From: Treponema sp.
GTDB lineage: Bacteria; Spirochaetota; Spirochaetia; Treponematales; Treponemataceae
Reading direction: 5' to 3'
Assembly: GCA_004554075.1 (NCBI GenBank)
Contig: SFOB01000069.1
Span: 1-12,546, forward strand
Length of the DNA stretch: 12,546 nucleotides
The notes under the pieces were generated by a model, which was not told the origin of the DNA, did no database searches, and saw only the letters and a program-made list of their open reading frames with translations. Shown here one piece after another: positions 1 to 5,402 of the stretch. The position numbers were made by a program, and so were the translations under genes. The first letter of the stretch is position 1. Each line of letters starts with the position of its first letter.

Positions 1-1
1 T

Positions 2-1852
2 ATGCCGGAAAATATTGTACCGGTTGTTCCTTATGCTGTAAGCCCAAATGGAAAATATTTCTGCCGCATAGAGCGCACTTCAATTTATTCCGGAAATCTT
101 ATGCTGGTTAGCACAGAAACCGGAAAAAGCGTCGTGCTTTGCGAAGGTGTCTTAAATTCTTATGAAGATCTTCCTGTGAAATGGGCTCCGGACAGCACTG
201 TTCTTGTATACGAAAAAAATAATGGTGTTTACTTTTGTAATCCGGATGCAGTTTTGCGCGGAGTTGAAATAGACGAGCGCTACAGAAAAATCGGCCGCGG
301 TACAATCAATTCTGTGCACTGGGCTTCTTCAAAATTCCTTGCTTATGTAGATGATTATCTTCTTTATAAAATCAATACAAAAGAGCTTTATACTCTCGGC
401 CTTTATTCAGGAATCATAGGGCAGGGTAAACCAATGGGACGTTTCCCATTCCAGTTTAATCCTCTTACAGATAAATTCAGCTGCAACAGTGAAGTAACTT
501 CAGCAGTAGTAACTCAGAACGGCAGATTATTCACTTACCTTGTTGTGCGTTCTGCTTCCTGCGATTACATGGATGTTATTTATTCACGTCCTTATACAGA
601 ATCAAACGCTTCTCTTGTTGCTTCTTATATTTTCTGGGATGCGGCTGGAAAGCCTGTCCTCTGGCAGGAAAAGCTTCCTTTTGACGGCATAAAGGAAAAG
701 GGATCTGTTTATAAATTAGATTCCCAGGCTCAGCATGTTCTTGAGATTGAAGATTCAGGAAAGCCTTTTGTTTCACCAGATGGAACCAAGGCCGCTTTCT
801 TTGCGGGCTCAACAGTTTATATATATGACATTAATACCTGGAAGCGCCTTGCTGTCCTCAGCGGAGAAAAGGTTGTTTCTGCAATCTGGACAGACAATTC
901 AAATCTCTACGTTGGCGGAGAAAAGAGTATCCGTAAGTGGAATATTTACACAAATAAGTCAGAGACAATAACTCTTTCTTCTGTGAATGCCGGCTACTGG
1001 GATATTTCAAATTATTCAATTATTGCAGATACAGGAAATACAAACTACTACAGATTCAATTCAAAAAATAAAACCTGGTCTAAGATTGATTTCAGTGGAA
1101 GTTTTGAACCTGTAAAACAGAACGGCCGCTACCGGGTATTTATTGGAACAACTCCAAATAAAAACTATGACAATGCCCTCTATGTCCGCTCCCTGAGCAA
1201 AAGAGCAGTTACAAATCCTCTTTATAAGGAAAGCACTCATAAAGCTCCTGAAAAGAAAAAGGTAGCCCTTGCTTTTGAACTTTATGATAATGCAGATGGT
1301 CTTCCTCTGATTCTTTCAGAACTCAAAAAGTTTAATGCAAAGGGAAGCTTCTTTATAAATGGTGAGTTTATCCGCCGTTATCCTGCAGAAACCAGACAGA
1401 TTGTTACAAACGGTCATCTTTGTGCTTCAATGTTCTTTACAACTGCTAACCTTACTGAAAACTCTTTTGTAATTAATGAAGACTTTGTACGCCGTGGTCT
1501 TGCCCGTAACGAAGACGAGTTTTATGCCTGCACAGGAACAGAACTCACACTTTTCTGGCATGCACCATATTACTCTGTTTCTCCGGAACTGATTACCTAC
1601 GGAGGCAATGCCGGTTATACTTATGTAACTGCCTGTTCCGATGTTTCAGAATTTACAAATCCGGATATGGATCCAGAAAAGCTTATAAAGAAATTCTGCC
1701 AGGGCCTTGAAAAGTCTAACGGTGGGGTAGTTTCAGTTGTAGGCGGATTTTCACAGAGTAATCATTCCCGTCCACTATATAAATATGTGGCCCTGCTTAT
1801 AAGTGCCCTGCTTGATAGTGGATATGAACTGGTTGATTTGAATTCTTTGTGA
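2..1852 (+). CDS. Beta-propeller protein with degenerate NodB (polysaccharide deacetylase-like) C-terminal domain, probably 5'-truncated
   Basis: 616 residues are visible. Residues 1 to about 400 show repeated short beta-strand units of the TolB/WD40-like kind (for example VSPNGKYFCRIE near residue 13 and VSPDGTKAAFFAG near 258), so a beta-propeller is likely. Residues about 419-616 align by eye with the NodB fold: VALAFELYD (421-429) sits where VALTFDDGP is expected, followed by a KKFNAKGSFFINGEFI stretch and GHLCASMFFTTANL (471-484) in place of the GHEIGNHTYTHPNL zinc motif. The metal and catalytic residues are replaced: the DD pair by E426-L427, the two zinc His by M477 and T481, and the RPPYG motif by HAPYY (520-524). 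The late LH motif is also absent (SVVGG). It is therefore probably a non-catalytic glycan-binding or structural relative. There is no signal peptide at the visible N-terminus, and the first ATG is at base 2, so the real start probably lies upstream. The gene converges on the acidic-protein gene. Confidence 0.75.
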   Translation: MPENIVPVVPYAVSPNGKYFCRIERTSIYSGNLMLVSTETGKSVVLCEGVLNSYEDLPVKWAPDSTVLVYEKNNGVYFCNPDAVLRGVEIDERYRKIGRGTINSVHWASSKFLAYVDDYLLYKINTKELYTLGLYSGIIGQGKPMGRFPFQFNPLTDKFSCNSEVTSAVVTQNGRLFTYLVVRSASCDYMDVIYSRPYTESNASLVASYIFWDAAGKPVLWQEKLPFDGIKEKGSVYKLDSQAQHVLEIEDSGKPFVSPDGTKAAFFAGSTVYIYDINTWKRLAVLSGEKVVSAIWTDNSNLYVGGEKSIRKWNIYTNKSETITLSSVNAGYWDISNYSIIADTGNTNYYRFNSKNKTWSKIDFSGSFEPVKQNGRYRVFIGTTPNKNYDNALYVRSLSKRAVTNPLYKESTHKAPEKKKVALAFELYDNADGLPLILSELKKFNAKGSFFINGEFIRRYPAETRQIVTNGHLCASMFFTTANLTENSFVINEDFVRRGLARNEDEFYACTGTELTLFWHAPYYSVSPELITYGGNAGYTYVTACSDVSEFTNPDMDPEKLIKKFCQGLEKSNGGVVSVVGGFSQSNHSRPLYKYVALLISALLDSGYELVDLNSL

Positions 1853-1877
1853 TATGTAATGTTTGGTGGGGTATGTC

Positions 1878-1900
1878 ATGTTCGGGCTTGACCCGGACAT
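1878..1900. repeat. Short palindromic intergenic repeat (GGGCTTGACCC type)
   Basis: A 9-bp inverted repeat, ATGTTCGGG (1878-1886) and CCCGGACAT (1892-1900), surrounds the loop CTTGA, with one G-U-type pair. The core GGGCTTGACCCGG resembles the palindromic intergenic repeats of the form GTCATTCCCGGGCTTGACCCGGG that are scattered in many bacterial genomes. That resemblance is from memory and was not searched. It lies just after the stop of the NodB-like gene. Confidence 0.55.
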
Positions 1901-1902
1901 CT

Positions 1903-1942
1903 AAAACAGTCGGCTCGCTAGTCTCGCCTCTGAGACGGTTTT
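1903..1942. repeat. Nested inverted repeat in hairpin-rich gap
   Basis: GTCTC (1921-1925) and GAGAC (1932-1936) form a 5-bp stem around GCCTCT. An outer AAAAC (1903-1907) and GTTTT (1938-1942) pair encloses it. It joins directly to the larger hairpin at 1948-1993, so 1878-1993 is almost continuously self-complementary. No reading frame of interest is visible here. Confidence 0.4.
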
Positions 1943-1947
1943 GTGGT

Positions 1948-1993
1948 AGAACCTAAAACGACCCGCTGCCGCAGCTCGTTTTTTAACGGTTCT
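1948..1993. terminator. Likely bidirectional terminator or structured repeat between convergent genes
   Basis: Three nested inverted repeats are seen: AGAACC (1948-1953) with GGTTCT (1988-1993), AAAACGA (1955-1961) with TCGTTTT (1976-1982), and GCTG (1965-1968) with CAGC (1972-1975). The 7-bp stem runs into six T on the plus strand (1979-1984) and four T on the minus strand. The position between convergent stop codons at 1852 and 2006 fits a shared terminator. The outer 6-bp arm is not needed for termination, so this could instead be one end of a dispersed repeat. Confidence 0.5.
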
Positions 1994-2005
1994 GCTATAT
2001 TAGTC

Positions 2006-2269
2006 TTATTCTTCATCCTGGAAGCGGTCGCGGTATGAACCATAACCGTCTTCTTCTTCAACGTCATCGTAAGGTTCGTCTACGTCCTCTTCTTCTTTAA
2101 AAACGTCGTCGTAATATAAGTCTGCATCATCATCGAATTCATCAAGAGCTTCGTCGTCTTCTTCGTAGTCGTCGAAGTCGTCATCAAAATCCTCATCATA
2201 ATCATCGTCGAAATCATCTCCGTATGAAAATGACATACTCAATTCTTCATAATCTGAATCAGCAAACAT
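2006..2269 (-). CDS. Small, extremely acidic Asp/Glu/aromatic protein
   Basis: 87 residues, of which 30 are Asp and 16 Glu (53 percent), with only one Lys and two Arg, giving a predicted net charge near -43. About 17 Phe/Tyr are spaced every three to five residues in the acidic run, as in FDDDYDEDFDDDFDDYEEDD. There is no signal peptide, membrane segment or known fold. I do not recognise the family. Such composition is seen in DNA-mimic proteins, in disordered acidic tails (for example the RNA polymerase delta subunit) and in histone-chaperone-like or cation-binding proteins, but nothing here chooses between them. The ATG at 2269-2267 has GAGGCGGGG a few bases upstream, a usable but not ideal ribosome site, and a promoter candidate lies at 2317-2345. 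Low-complexity ORFs can be spurious, but the start, promoter and downstream hairpin together favour a real gene. Confidence 0.6.
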   Translation of the reverse strand: MFADSDYEELSMSFSYGDDFDDDYDEDFDDDFDDYEEDDEALDEFDDDADLYYDDVFKEEEDVDEPYDDVEEEDGYGSYRDRFQDEE

Positions 2270-2316
2270 AAAAACCCCGCCTCGTTTTTTCTACTGACTA
2301 TAAACTCACCTCAAAC

Positions 2317-2345
2317 AATATAATTGATAAGGCCTAAAAAGTAAA
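2317..2345 (-). promoter_or_regulatory. Sigma-70-like promoter candidate for the acidic-protein gene
   Basis: Read on the minus strand, TTTACT (2345-2340) and TATATT (2322-2317) are 17 bases apart. The -10 matches five of six consensus bases and the -35 four of six. Transcription would start near 2310, leaving a leader of about 40 bases before the ATG at 2269. Confidence 0.4.
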
Positions 2346-2361
2346 TAGAATTTAAGGTTAA

Positions 2362-2391
2362 TATCTTGAAAATTTTACGTTTATCTTGAAA
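2362..2391 (+). repeat. Two direct copies of TATCTTGAAA, 20 bp apart
   Basis: TATCTTGAAA occurs at 2362-2371 and again at 2382-2391, a 20-bp period, close to two helical turns. It lies just upstream (minus-strand sense) of the acidic-gene promoter candidate, so it might be a paired regulator site. In AT-rich DNA a 10-bp chance repeat is not rare, so this is weak. The rest of the 2270-2552 gap holds only the promoter candidate and the 115-bp repeat. Confidence 0.25.
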
Positions 2392-2426
2392 TCTTTGTAA
2401 GGAATTGCGAGAGTAGGAGGGGGAGA

Positions 2427-2541
2427 TCTGGAGGTTCCCGGCTGCTTCGCAGCCGGTCGGGCTTTCCGTGGCTCCGGCTTTCGCCTCCGAAGCCGCCTTC
2501 GGCGTCTTTTCGCTCCGCTCACCACTCCAATCCCTAACCCG
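2427..2541 (+). repeat. 115-bp GC-rich dispersed repeat, copy A
   Basis: This stretch matches the reverse complement of 5403-5517 at 112 of 115 positions, with differences at 2435, 2534 and 2537 only. It is far more GC-rich than its surroundings and contains internal hairpins: CCGGCTGC/GCAGCCGG (loop TTC), CGGCTT/AAGCCG and GCCG/CGGC. It ends 11 bases after the stop of the FGE-type lipoprotein gene. No coding function is proposed. It looks like a member of a structured, non-autonomous repeat family. Confidence 0.9.
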
Positions 2542-2552
2542 AGTGTTTTACT

Positions 2553-3620
2553 TTATTTTACCGTGCGGACTAGGCGGAAACCAATGTTTCTGCCTGTAGT
2601 ATTTGCATTTGAATTAGCATAGTGTAGTACATGAAAACTTCTTGCCCCCGTTTTATTATTTATACCTCCACCTCTTCCAGTCTTTTTTTCTCCTGAAACA
2701 GGACCTTGTGGATTAGTAACTATACCATCAATCATATATAACGAATCTGAATTGGTTAAATCATCGTTGCTAAAACTCCAATCCCAACACCACTCATAAA
2801 CATTTCCACACATATCAAAGATTCCTAGTGTATTAGCTTTCTTTATTCCAACCTCATGAGTCTTCCAATTACCATTATCTTGAGTCCAGGCAACTTCGTC
2901 TAAATATGGGTTTTCTTTTGCATTATATAAAACATCATCTCCCAATGCCTGTCCACTATATTCATACCACCATGCTTCAGCATTAGAATCTCCTCCACGT
3001 GCTGCAAGTTCCCATTCAGCAGCAGTAGGTAGTCTGTATCCATTCCTTGTTATATCCATTTCTACTGTAGCTGTTTTTATATGACCACTTACTATTCCGT
3101 CATTTTCTGGGACTGTGATTGTATATACTTTTTCAAGTCCTCTTTTTTCACTTAGAATATTACAAAAATATACAGCATCGTACCAACTTATCCATTCTGC
3201 CGGACGATATATTTGCACTTCTCCATCAGCTGCCCCTGATTTAAAATTAAATGGAGTCGCATGAAGATTCATGGGATTCCCCGTCATAACCGCTTCATAT
3301 AGTTCCTGAGTTACCTCATACTTACTCATAATAAATGGACTGATTCTTACAGTTCTACCTTCAACAAAAACGCCTTTTTCTTTTTCATTCAGTGTTTCAT
3401 CCTTAAATCGCGGAGCAGCACCATTAATTGTAATACCATTACTGCCAGTAACATAAACTTCTGTTGTTTTTTTAAAAGTTTTGTCACCGATAGTAATTGC
3501 TTCCAGGGCTATTTCACCACGCTTAAATACTTCAGTTTCCTCGGAATTATTCTTACAGGCAACCATTGAAAATATACAGGCAAGTGTAAGCACTACAGAA
3601 AGATATACATTTTTTTTCAT
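2553..3620 (-). CDS. Lipoprotein with FGE/SUMF1-type (formylglycine-generating enzyme-like) domain, probably non-catalytic
   Basis: 355 residues from the ATG at 3620-3618, chosen because GGAG lies 7 bases upstream; a TTG at 3647 is in frame but has no such site. Residues 1-21 are a signal peptide ending in SMVA, with C22 as the probable lipidation site, so the protein should be anchored in an envelope membrane. The FGE fold covers about residues 60-355: EVTQELYEAVM (102-112), RLPTAAEWELAARGG (196-210), DMCGNVYEWCWDW (269-281), GRGGGINN (315-322) and the closing IGFRLV (346-351). Real formylglycine-generating enzymes use a Cys pair near the C-terminus; none occurs after C278, so sulfatase activation is unlikely and a binding or structural role is inferred. 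The gene is AT-richer (about 35 percent GC in sampled lines against about 50 in ispE) and abuts a dispersed repeat, so horizontal gain is possible. Confidence 0.88.
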   Translation of the reverse strand: MKKNVYLSVVLTLACIFSMVACKNNSEETEVFKRGEIALEAITIGDKTFKKTTEVYVTGSNGITINGAAPRFKDETLNEKEKGVFVEGRTVRISPFIMSKYEVTQELYEAVMTGNPMNLHATPFNFKSGAADGEVQIYRPAEWISWYDAVYFCNILSEKRGLEKVYTITVPENDGIVSGHIKTATVEMDITRNGYRLPTAAEWELAARGGDSNAEAWWYEYSGQALGDDVLYNAKENPYLDEVAWTQDNGNWKTHEVGIKKANTLGIFDMCGNVYEWCWDWSFSNDDLTNSDSLYMIDGIVTNPQGPVSGEKKTGRGGGINNKTGARSFHVLHYANSNANTTGRNIGFRLVRTVK

Positions 3621-3651
3621 ACTTTTTCTCCAAAATAGTTTTATCAATTTA

Positions 3652-3679
3652 ATTATATCTCAGGAGAGTATTTTTTCAA
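3652..3679 (-). promoter_or_regulatory. Sigma-70 promoter for the FGE-type lipoprotein gene
   Basis: On the minus strand, TTGAAA (3679-3674) and a perfect TATAAT (3657-3652) are separated by 16 bases. The predicted start near 3645 gives a leader of about 25 bases containing the GGAG site at 3631-3628. It is divergent from the ispE promoter, with about 70 bases between them. Confidence 0.7.
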
Positions 3680-3728
3680 ACAAGAATCATTTTAAGACTT
3701 TTAAATAACAAAACTTTATAGTTTTTTG

Positions 3729-3751
3729 CTTTTTCTCAAAAATCGAAAAAG
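3729..3751. repeat. AT-rich inverted repeat upstream of ispE
   Basis: CTTTTTC (3729-3735) and GAAAAAG (3745-3751) are perfect 7-bp arms around a 9-base loop, directly upstream of the -35 element of ispE. It could be an UP-like AT-rich element or a protein site; it has no T-tract arrangement typical of a terminator. Confidence 0.35.
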
Positions 3752-3768
3752 TTTGACTACTCGTCAAA
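3752..3768. promoter_or_regulatory. Candidate operator TTTGAC-N5-GTCAAA over the ispE -35 box
   Basis: A perfect 6-bp inverted repeat, TTTGAC (3752-3757) and GTCAAA (3763-3768), with spacer TACTC. It overlaps the -35 hexamer TTGACT (3753-3758) and most of the spacer of the ispE promoter, where a dimeric repressor would block RNA polymerase. The cognate regulator is unknown. The overlap with TTGACT itself partly explains one arm, so this is moderate evidence only. Confidence 0.35.
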
Positions 3769-3780
3769 GTAGGGTATAAT
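3753..3780 (+). promoter_or_regulatory. Strong sigma-70 promoter of ispE, likely giving a leaderless transcript
   Basis: TTGACT (3753-3758) and a perfect TATAAT (3775-3780) are 16 bases apart. The ispE ATG begins at 3788, only 7 bases after the -10 box, which is about where transcription should begin. The mRNA would then have essentially no 5' leader, consistent with the absence of a ribosome site between the -10 box and the ATG. Confidence 0.75.
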
Positions 3781-3787
3781 TATATTA

Positions 3788-4657
3788 ATGGAACGTGAAA
3801 TTTCTGGCTGGGCGTATGCAAAAGTAAATTTTGGTCTTCGGGTTCTTCCCGGACGTGCAGACGGATTTCACGGCATTGAGAGTATTTTCCAGACGGTTGA
3901 TTTATACGATGAGCTGTCTTTGACGACTACGGCTGAAAAAGGCTGTATCGTGCATTGCAGTGACATGGAACTGCCTGAGAATAATACTCTTACAAAGGCC
4001 TACAACGCATTTTGTAAAACAGTGGGCTGCGAAGTACCAGGTGTCAGAGTTGAGCTTAAGAAAGGGATTCCTTCCGGAGGCGGACTTGGCGGTGGTTCTT
4101 CAGATGCAGCAGCACTAACTCGTATGCTTGAGAGGCTTTGTAACGTAAGGTTATCTGACAGCGAGCTGGATAATATCGCGGCCGAGACTGGAAGCGATGT
4201 TTTCTTCTTTATGCACTGCGATGAAAAAGGACAGGGCTGTGCTCTGGTTTCTGGTCGCGGAGAAGTCGTAAAGAAAATCCATGGGCGAGATGATCTCTTC
4301 CTGGTTTTAATATTTCCTGAGGTAAGCTCTTCCACTAAAGAAGCGTATGCTCTTGTGGATGAGGCTTTAACCTGTGGAAATGTTTTGATAAGTCCTGAAT
4401 TTGATGAGCTAGAGCTGGTTTACAGAAGGCCGCCGGAAAACTGGACTTTTATTAATACTTTTACGCCCGTGATTTCTGCAAAGTATAAAGACATAGGGCG
4501 AGCAATTGAGGCTTTAAGAGCCCTTGGCTGTGAGTATGCCGAAATGTCAGGTTCGGGGTCCACGGTTTTTGGGATATTCTCTTCCAGGCAAGAGGCTGAA
4601 TCTGCAGTAAAGGAGCTGACAGGTTCTTGGAACTGTAAATTAGCGCGGACTGTATAA
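3788..4657 (+). CDS. ispE: 4-diphosphocytidyl-2-C-methyl-D-erythritol kinase
   Basis: 289 residues, normal for IspE. The enzyme phosphorylates 4-diphosphocytidyl-2-C-methylerythritol with ATP in the cytoplasmic MEP pathway to IPP and DMAPP. GHMP-kinase hallmarks are visible: WAYAKVNFGLRV (8-19), the ATP-binding glycine-rich loop PSGGGLGGGSSDAAA (95-109), GSDVFFF (135-141) with the likely catalytic Asp137, and the C-terminal SGSGSTVF loop (254-261). The segment between D137 and GCALVSGRGE is slightly longer than in common homologues (HCDEKGQG). The gene is the first of a likely ispE-spoVG-tRNA-Gln transcript, 42 bases before spoVG. No Shine-Dalgarno precedes the ATG, and the promoter is almost at the start codon. 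No internal ATG with a better ribosome site is apparent near the N-terminus, and the MEREISGWAYAKVNFGL N-terminus fits the family. Confidence 0.96.
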   Translation: MEREISGWAYAKVNFGLRVLPGRADGFHGIESIFQTVDLYDELSLTTTAEKGCIVHCSDMELPENNTLTKAYNAFCKTVGCEVPGVRVELKKGIPSGGGLGGGSSDAAALTRMLERLCNVRLSDSELDNIAAETGSDVFFFMHCDEKGQGCALVSGRGEVVKKIHGRDDLFLVLIFPEVSSSTKEAYALVDEALTCGNVLISPEFDELELVYRRPPENWTFINTFTPVISAKYKDIGRAIEALRALGCEYAEMSGSGSTVFGIFSSRQEAESAVKELTGSWNCKLARTV

Positions 4658-4699
4658 GATTATAGTTTTGCGGTGTAATTTTGCGGAGGTAGATGATTT

Positions 4700-4981
4700 A
4701 TGCAGATTACCGAATTGAGAATTAGAAAGGTTGAGGACGAAGGTAAGCTTAGAGCTTATGTTACAGTTACTTTTGATAACTGCTTTGTTGTTCACAATGT
4801 AAAAATTATCGAAGGCAAGAGCGGCTTGTTCATTGCAATGCCAAGCCGAAAAACTGCTAACGGGGAATACAAGGATGTAGCCCATCCAATCAGCCCAGAG
4901 TTCCGTACCGAGCTGCAGGACAAAATCCTCGCAGAATACAACGCTGGTCACGTAGAAACAGGTACTTCCCCAGACGACTAA
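4700..4981 (+). CDS. spoVG: SpoVG family RNA/DNA-binding regulator
   Basis: 93 residues with the typical SpoVG pattern: ITELRIRKV at the N-terminus, VTFDNCFVVHNVKIIEGKSG (about 23-42), and LFIAMPSRKT followed by KDVAHPISPEFRTELQDKI (about 58-76). In other bacteria, including Borrelia, SpoVG binds nucleic acids and modulates gene expression; it is not tied to sporulation here. GGAGG at 4685-4689 lies 10 bases before the ATG. There is no promoter in the 42-base gap after ispE that I can identify, so cotranscription with ispE is likely. The C-terminus is a short hydrophilic tail (HVETGTSPDD). Confidence 0.97.
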   Translation: MQITELRIRKVEDEGKLRAYVTVTFDNCFVVHNVKIIEGKSGLFIAMPSRKTANGEYKDVAHPISPEFRTELQDKILAEYNAGHVETGTSPDD

Positions 4982-5006
4982 AATATTATATACTAGATGA
5001 CATCTT

Positions 5007-5079
5007 TGGGTCGTCGGCAAGCGGTAAGCCAACGGCTTTTGGTGCCGTCATTCCACAGGTTCGAATCCTGTCGACCCAG
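5007..5079 (+). tRNA. tRNA-Gln (anticodon UUG)
   Basis: A full 73-base cloverleaf: acceptor TGGGTCG (5007-5013) pairs with CGACCCA (5072-5078); anticodon stem ACGGC (5032-5036) pairs with GCCGT (5044-5048); the seven-base loop TTTTGGT carries anticodon TTG at 5039-5041; T stem ACAGG/CCTGT surrounds TTCGAAT. The discriminator is G5079, as usual for tRNA-Gln. The CCA end is not encoded (GCA follows). It lies 25 bases after spoVG and before a strong terminator, so it probably matures from the ispE-spoVG transcript. Confidence 0.97.
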
Positions 5080-5082
5080 CAT

Positions 5083-5125
5083 AAAAAAGAGTTTTCTGAA
5101 AATAACAGGAAACTCTTTTTTTTTT
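5083..5125 (+). terminator. Intrinsic terminator after tRNA-Gln
   Basis: A 16-bp stem pairs 5083-5098 with 5106-5121 around a 7-base loop (AAAATAA included), with a single G-U pair (T5095-G5109), and leads into ten T (5116-5125). It ends the ispE-spoVG-tRNA unit. The A-run on the 5' side gives a T-run on the other strand too, so it could act in both directions. Confidence 0.9.
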
Positions 5126-5141
5126 ACCTTAGAAGATAAAA

Positions 5142-5164
5142 GCTGGGTCGACAGGATTCGAACC
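5142..5164 (-). repeat. Inverted 23-bp copy of the tRNA-Gln 3' end
   Basis: These 23 bases are the exact reverse complement of 5058-5080, the T arm, 3' acceptor strand and discriminator of tRNA-Gln. The two copies face each other with the terminator between them. No other tRNA part is attached, so this is a tRNA-derived fragment, not a gene. It marks the left edge of the repeat mosaic that extends to 5517. Confidence 0.9.
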
Positions 5165-5175
5165 GAAACGAGTGG

Positions 5176-5214
5176 TTCTTAAAAAGCCGAGCAATGGCGC
5201 AGGCTTTTTAAGAA
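5176..5214. repeat. Perfect 13-bp hairpin inside the repeat mosaic
   Basis: TTCTTAAAAAGCC (5176-5188) and GGCTTTTTAAGAA (5202-5214) are perfect arms around a 13-base loop. A second small palindrome, GTGCAC (5263-5268) and GTGCAC (5274-5279) with spacer AGGAC, lies downstream. Both sit between the two tRNA-Gln-derived fragments and look like parts of a structured element. Confidence 0.7.
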
Positions 5215-5290
5215 GGCCGAACCAGGAGGGGGAGGCCAACGAGTGAAGGCGCCGCAGAGGGAGTGCACAGGACGTGCACGATCGTCGCGG

Positions 5291-5304
5291 CGAATCCTGT
5301 CGAC
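5291..5304 (+). repeat. Second tRNA-Gln 3' fragment, direct orientation
   Basis: CGAATCCTGTCGAC repeats the T-arm/acceptor sequence of tRNA-Gln (5062-5075) in direct orientation and is the inverse of 5147-5160. Together the two fragments bracket 5147-5304 with 14-bp inverted ends, giving a unit of about 158 bp. The flanking bases do not continue the tRNA match. Confidence 0.75.
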
Positions 5305-5354
5305 TATGAGCCGGGGATGTTCCAAAGGCCAGACTACCGCTATACGAAAAACAT

Positions 5355-5384
5355 CTGGATTGCCACGCTTCGCTCTCAATGACG
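5355..5384. repeat. Palindromic repeat of the GATTGCCACGCTTCGCTC...CAATGAC type
   Basis: GGATTGCCACGCTTCGCTCT followed by CAATGAC (5357-5383) resembles a repeat motif found scattered between genes in very many bacteria, usually written TCATTGCGAGCGAAGCGTGGCAATCC on the other strand. ATTG (5359-5362) and CAAT (5377-5380) are its short arms. The resemblance is from memory and was not searched. Confidence 0.6.
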
Positions 5385-5402
5385 GTAATAAAAAAAACTC
5401 CC

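Noticed and set aside
1948..1993. Integron attC-like site (the hairpin resembles a recombination site)
   Set aside because: The expected core pairs of the form RYYYAAC and GTTRRRY at the ends are not present, and there is no integrase or cassette array in view.
3621..3647. TTG start at 3647 for the FGE-type lipoprotein
   Set aside because: It adds nine residues before the signal peptide and covers the GGAG site that precedes the ATG at 3620.
4000..4335. Minus-strand frame inside ispE
   Set aside because: It lies wholly within ispE, whose kinase motifs are unmistakable.
4640..5032. 130-residue minus-strand frame
   Set aside because: It is fully opposite spoVG and the tRNA-Gln, which are both certain, and its composition looks like a shadow.
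5142..5164. A second tRNA-Gln gene on the minus strand
   Set aside because: Only the 3' 23 bases are present; there is no anticodon arm or D arm next to it.
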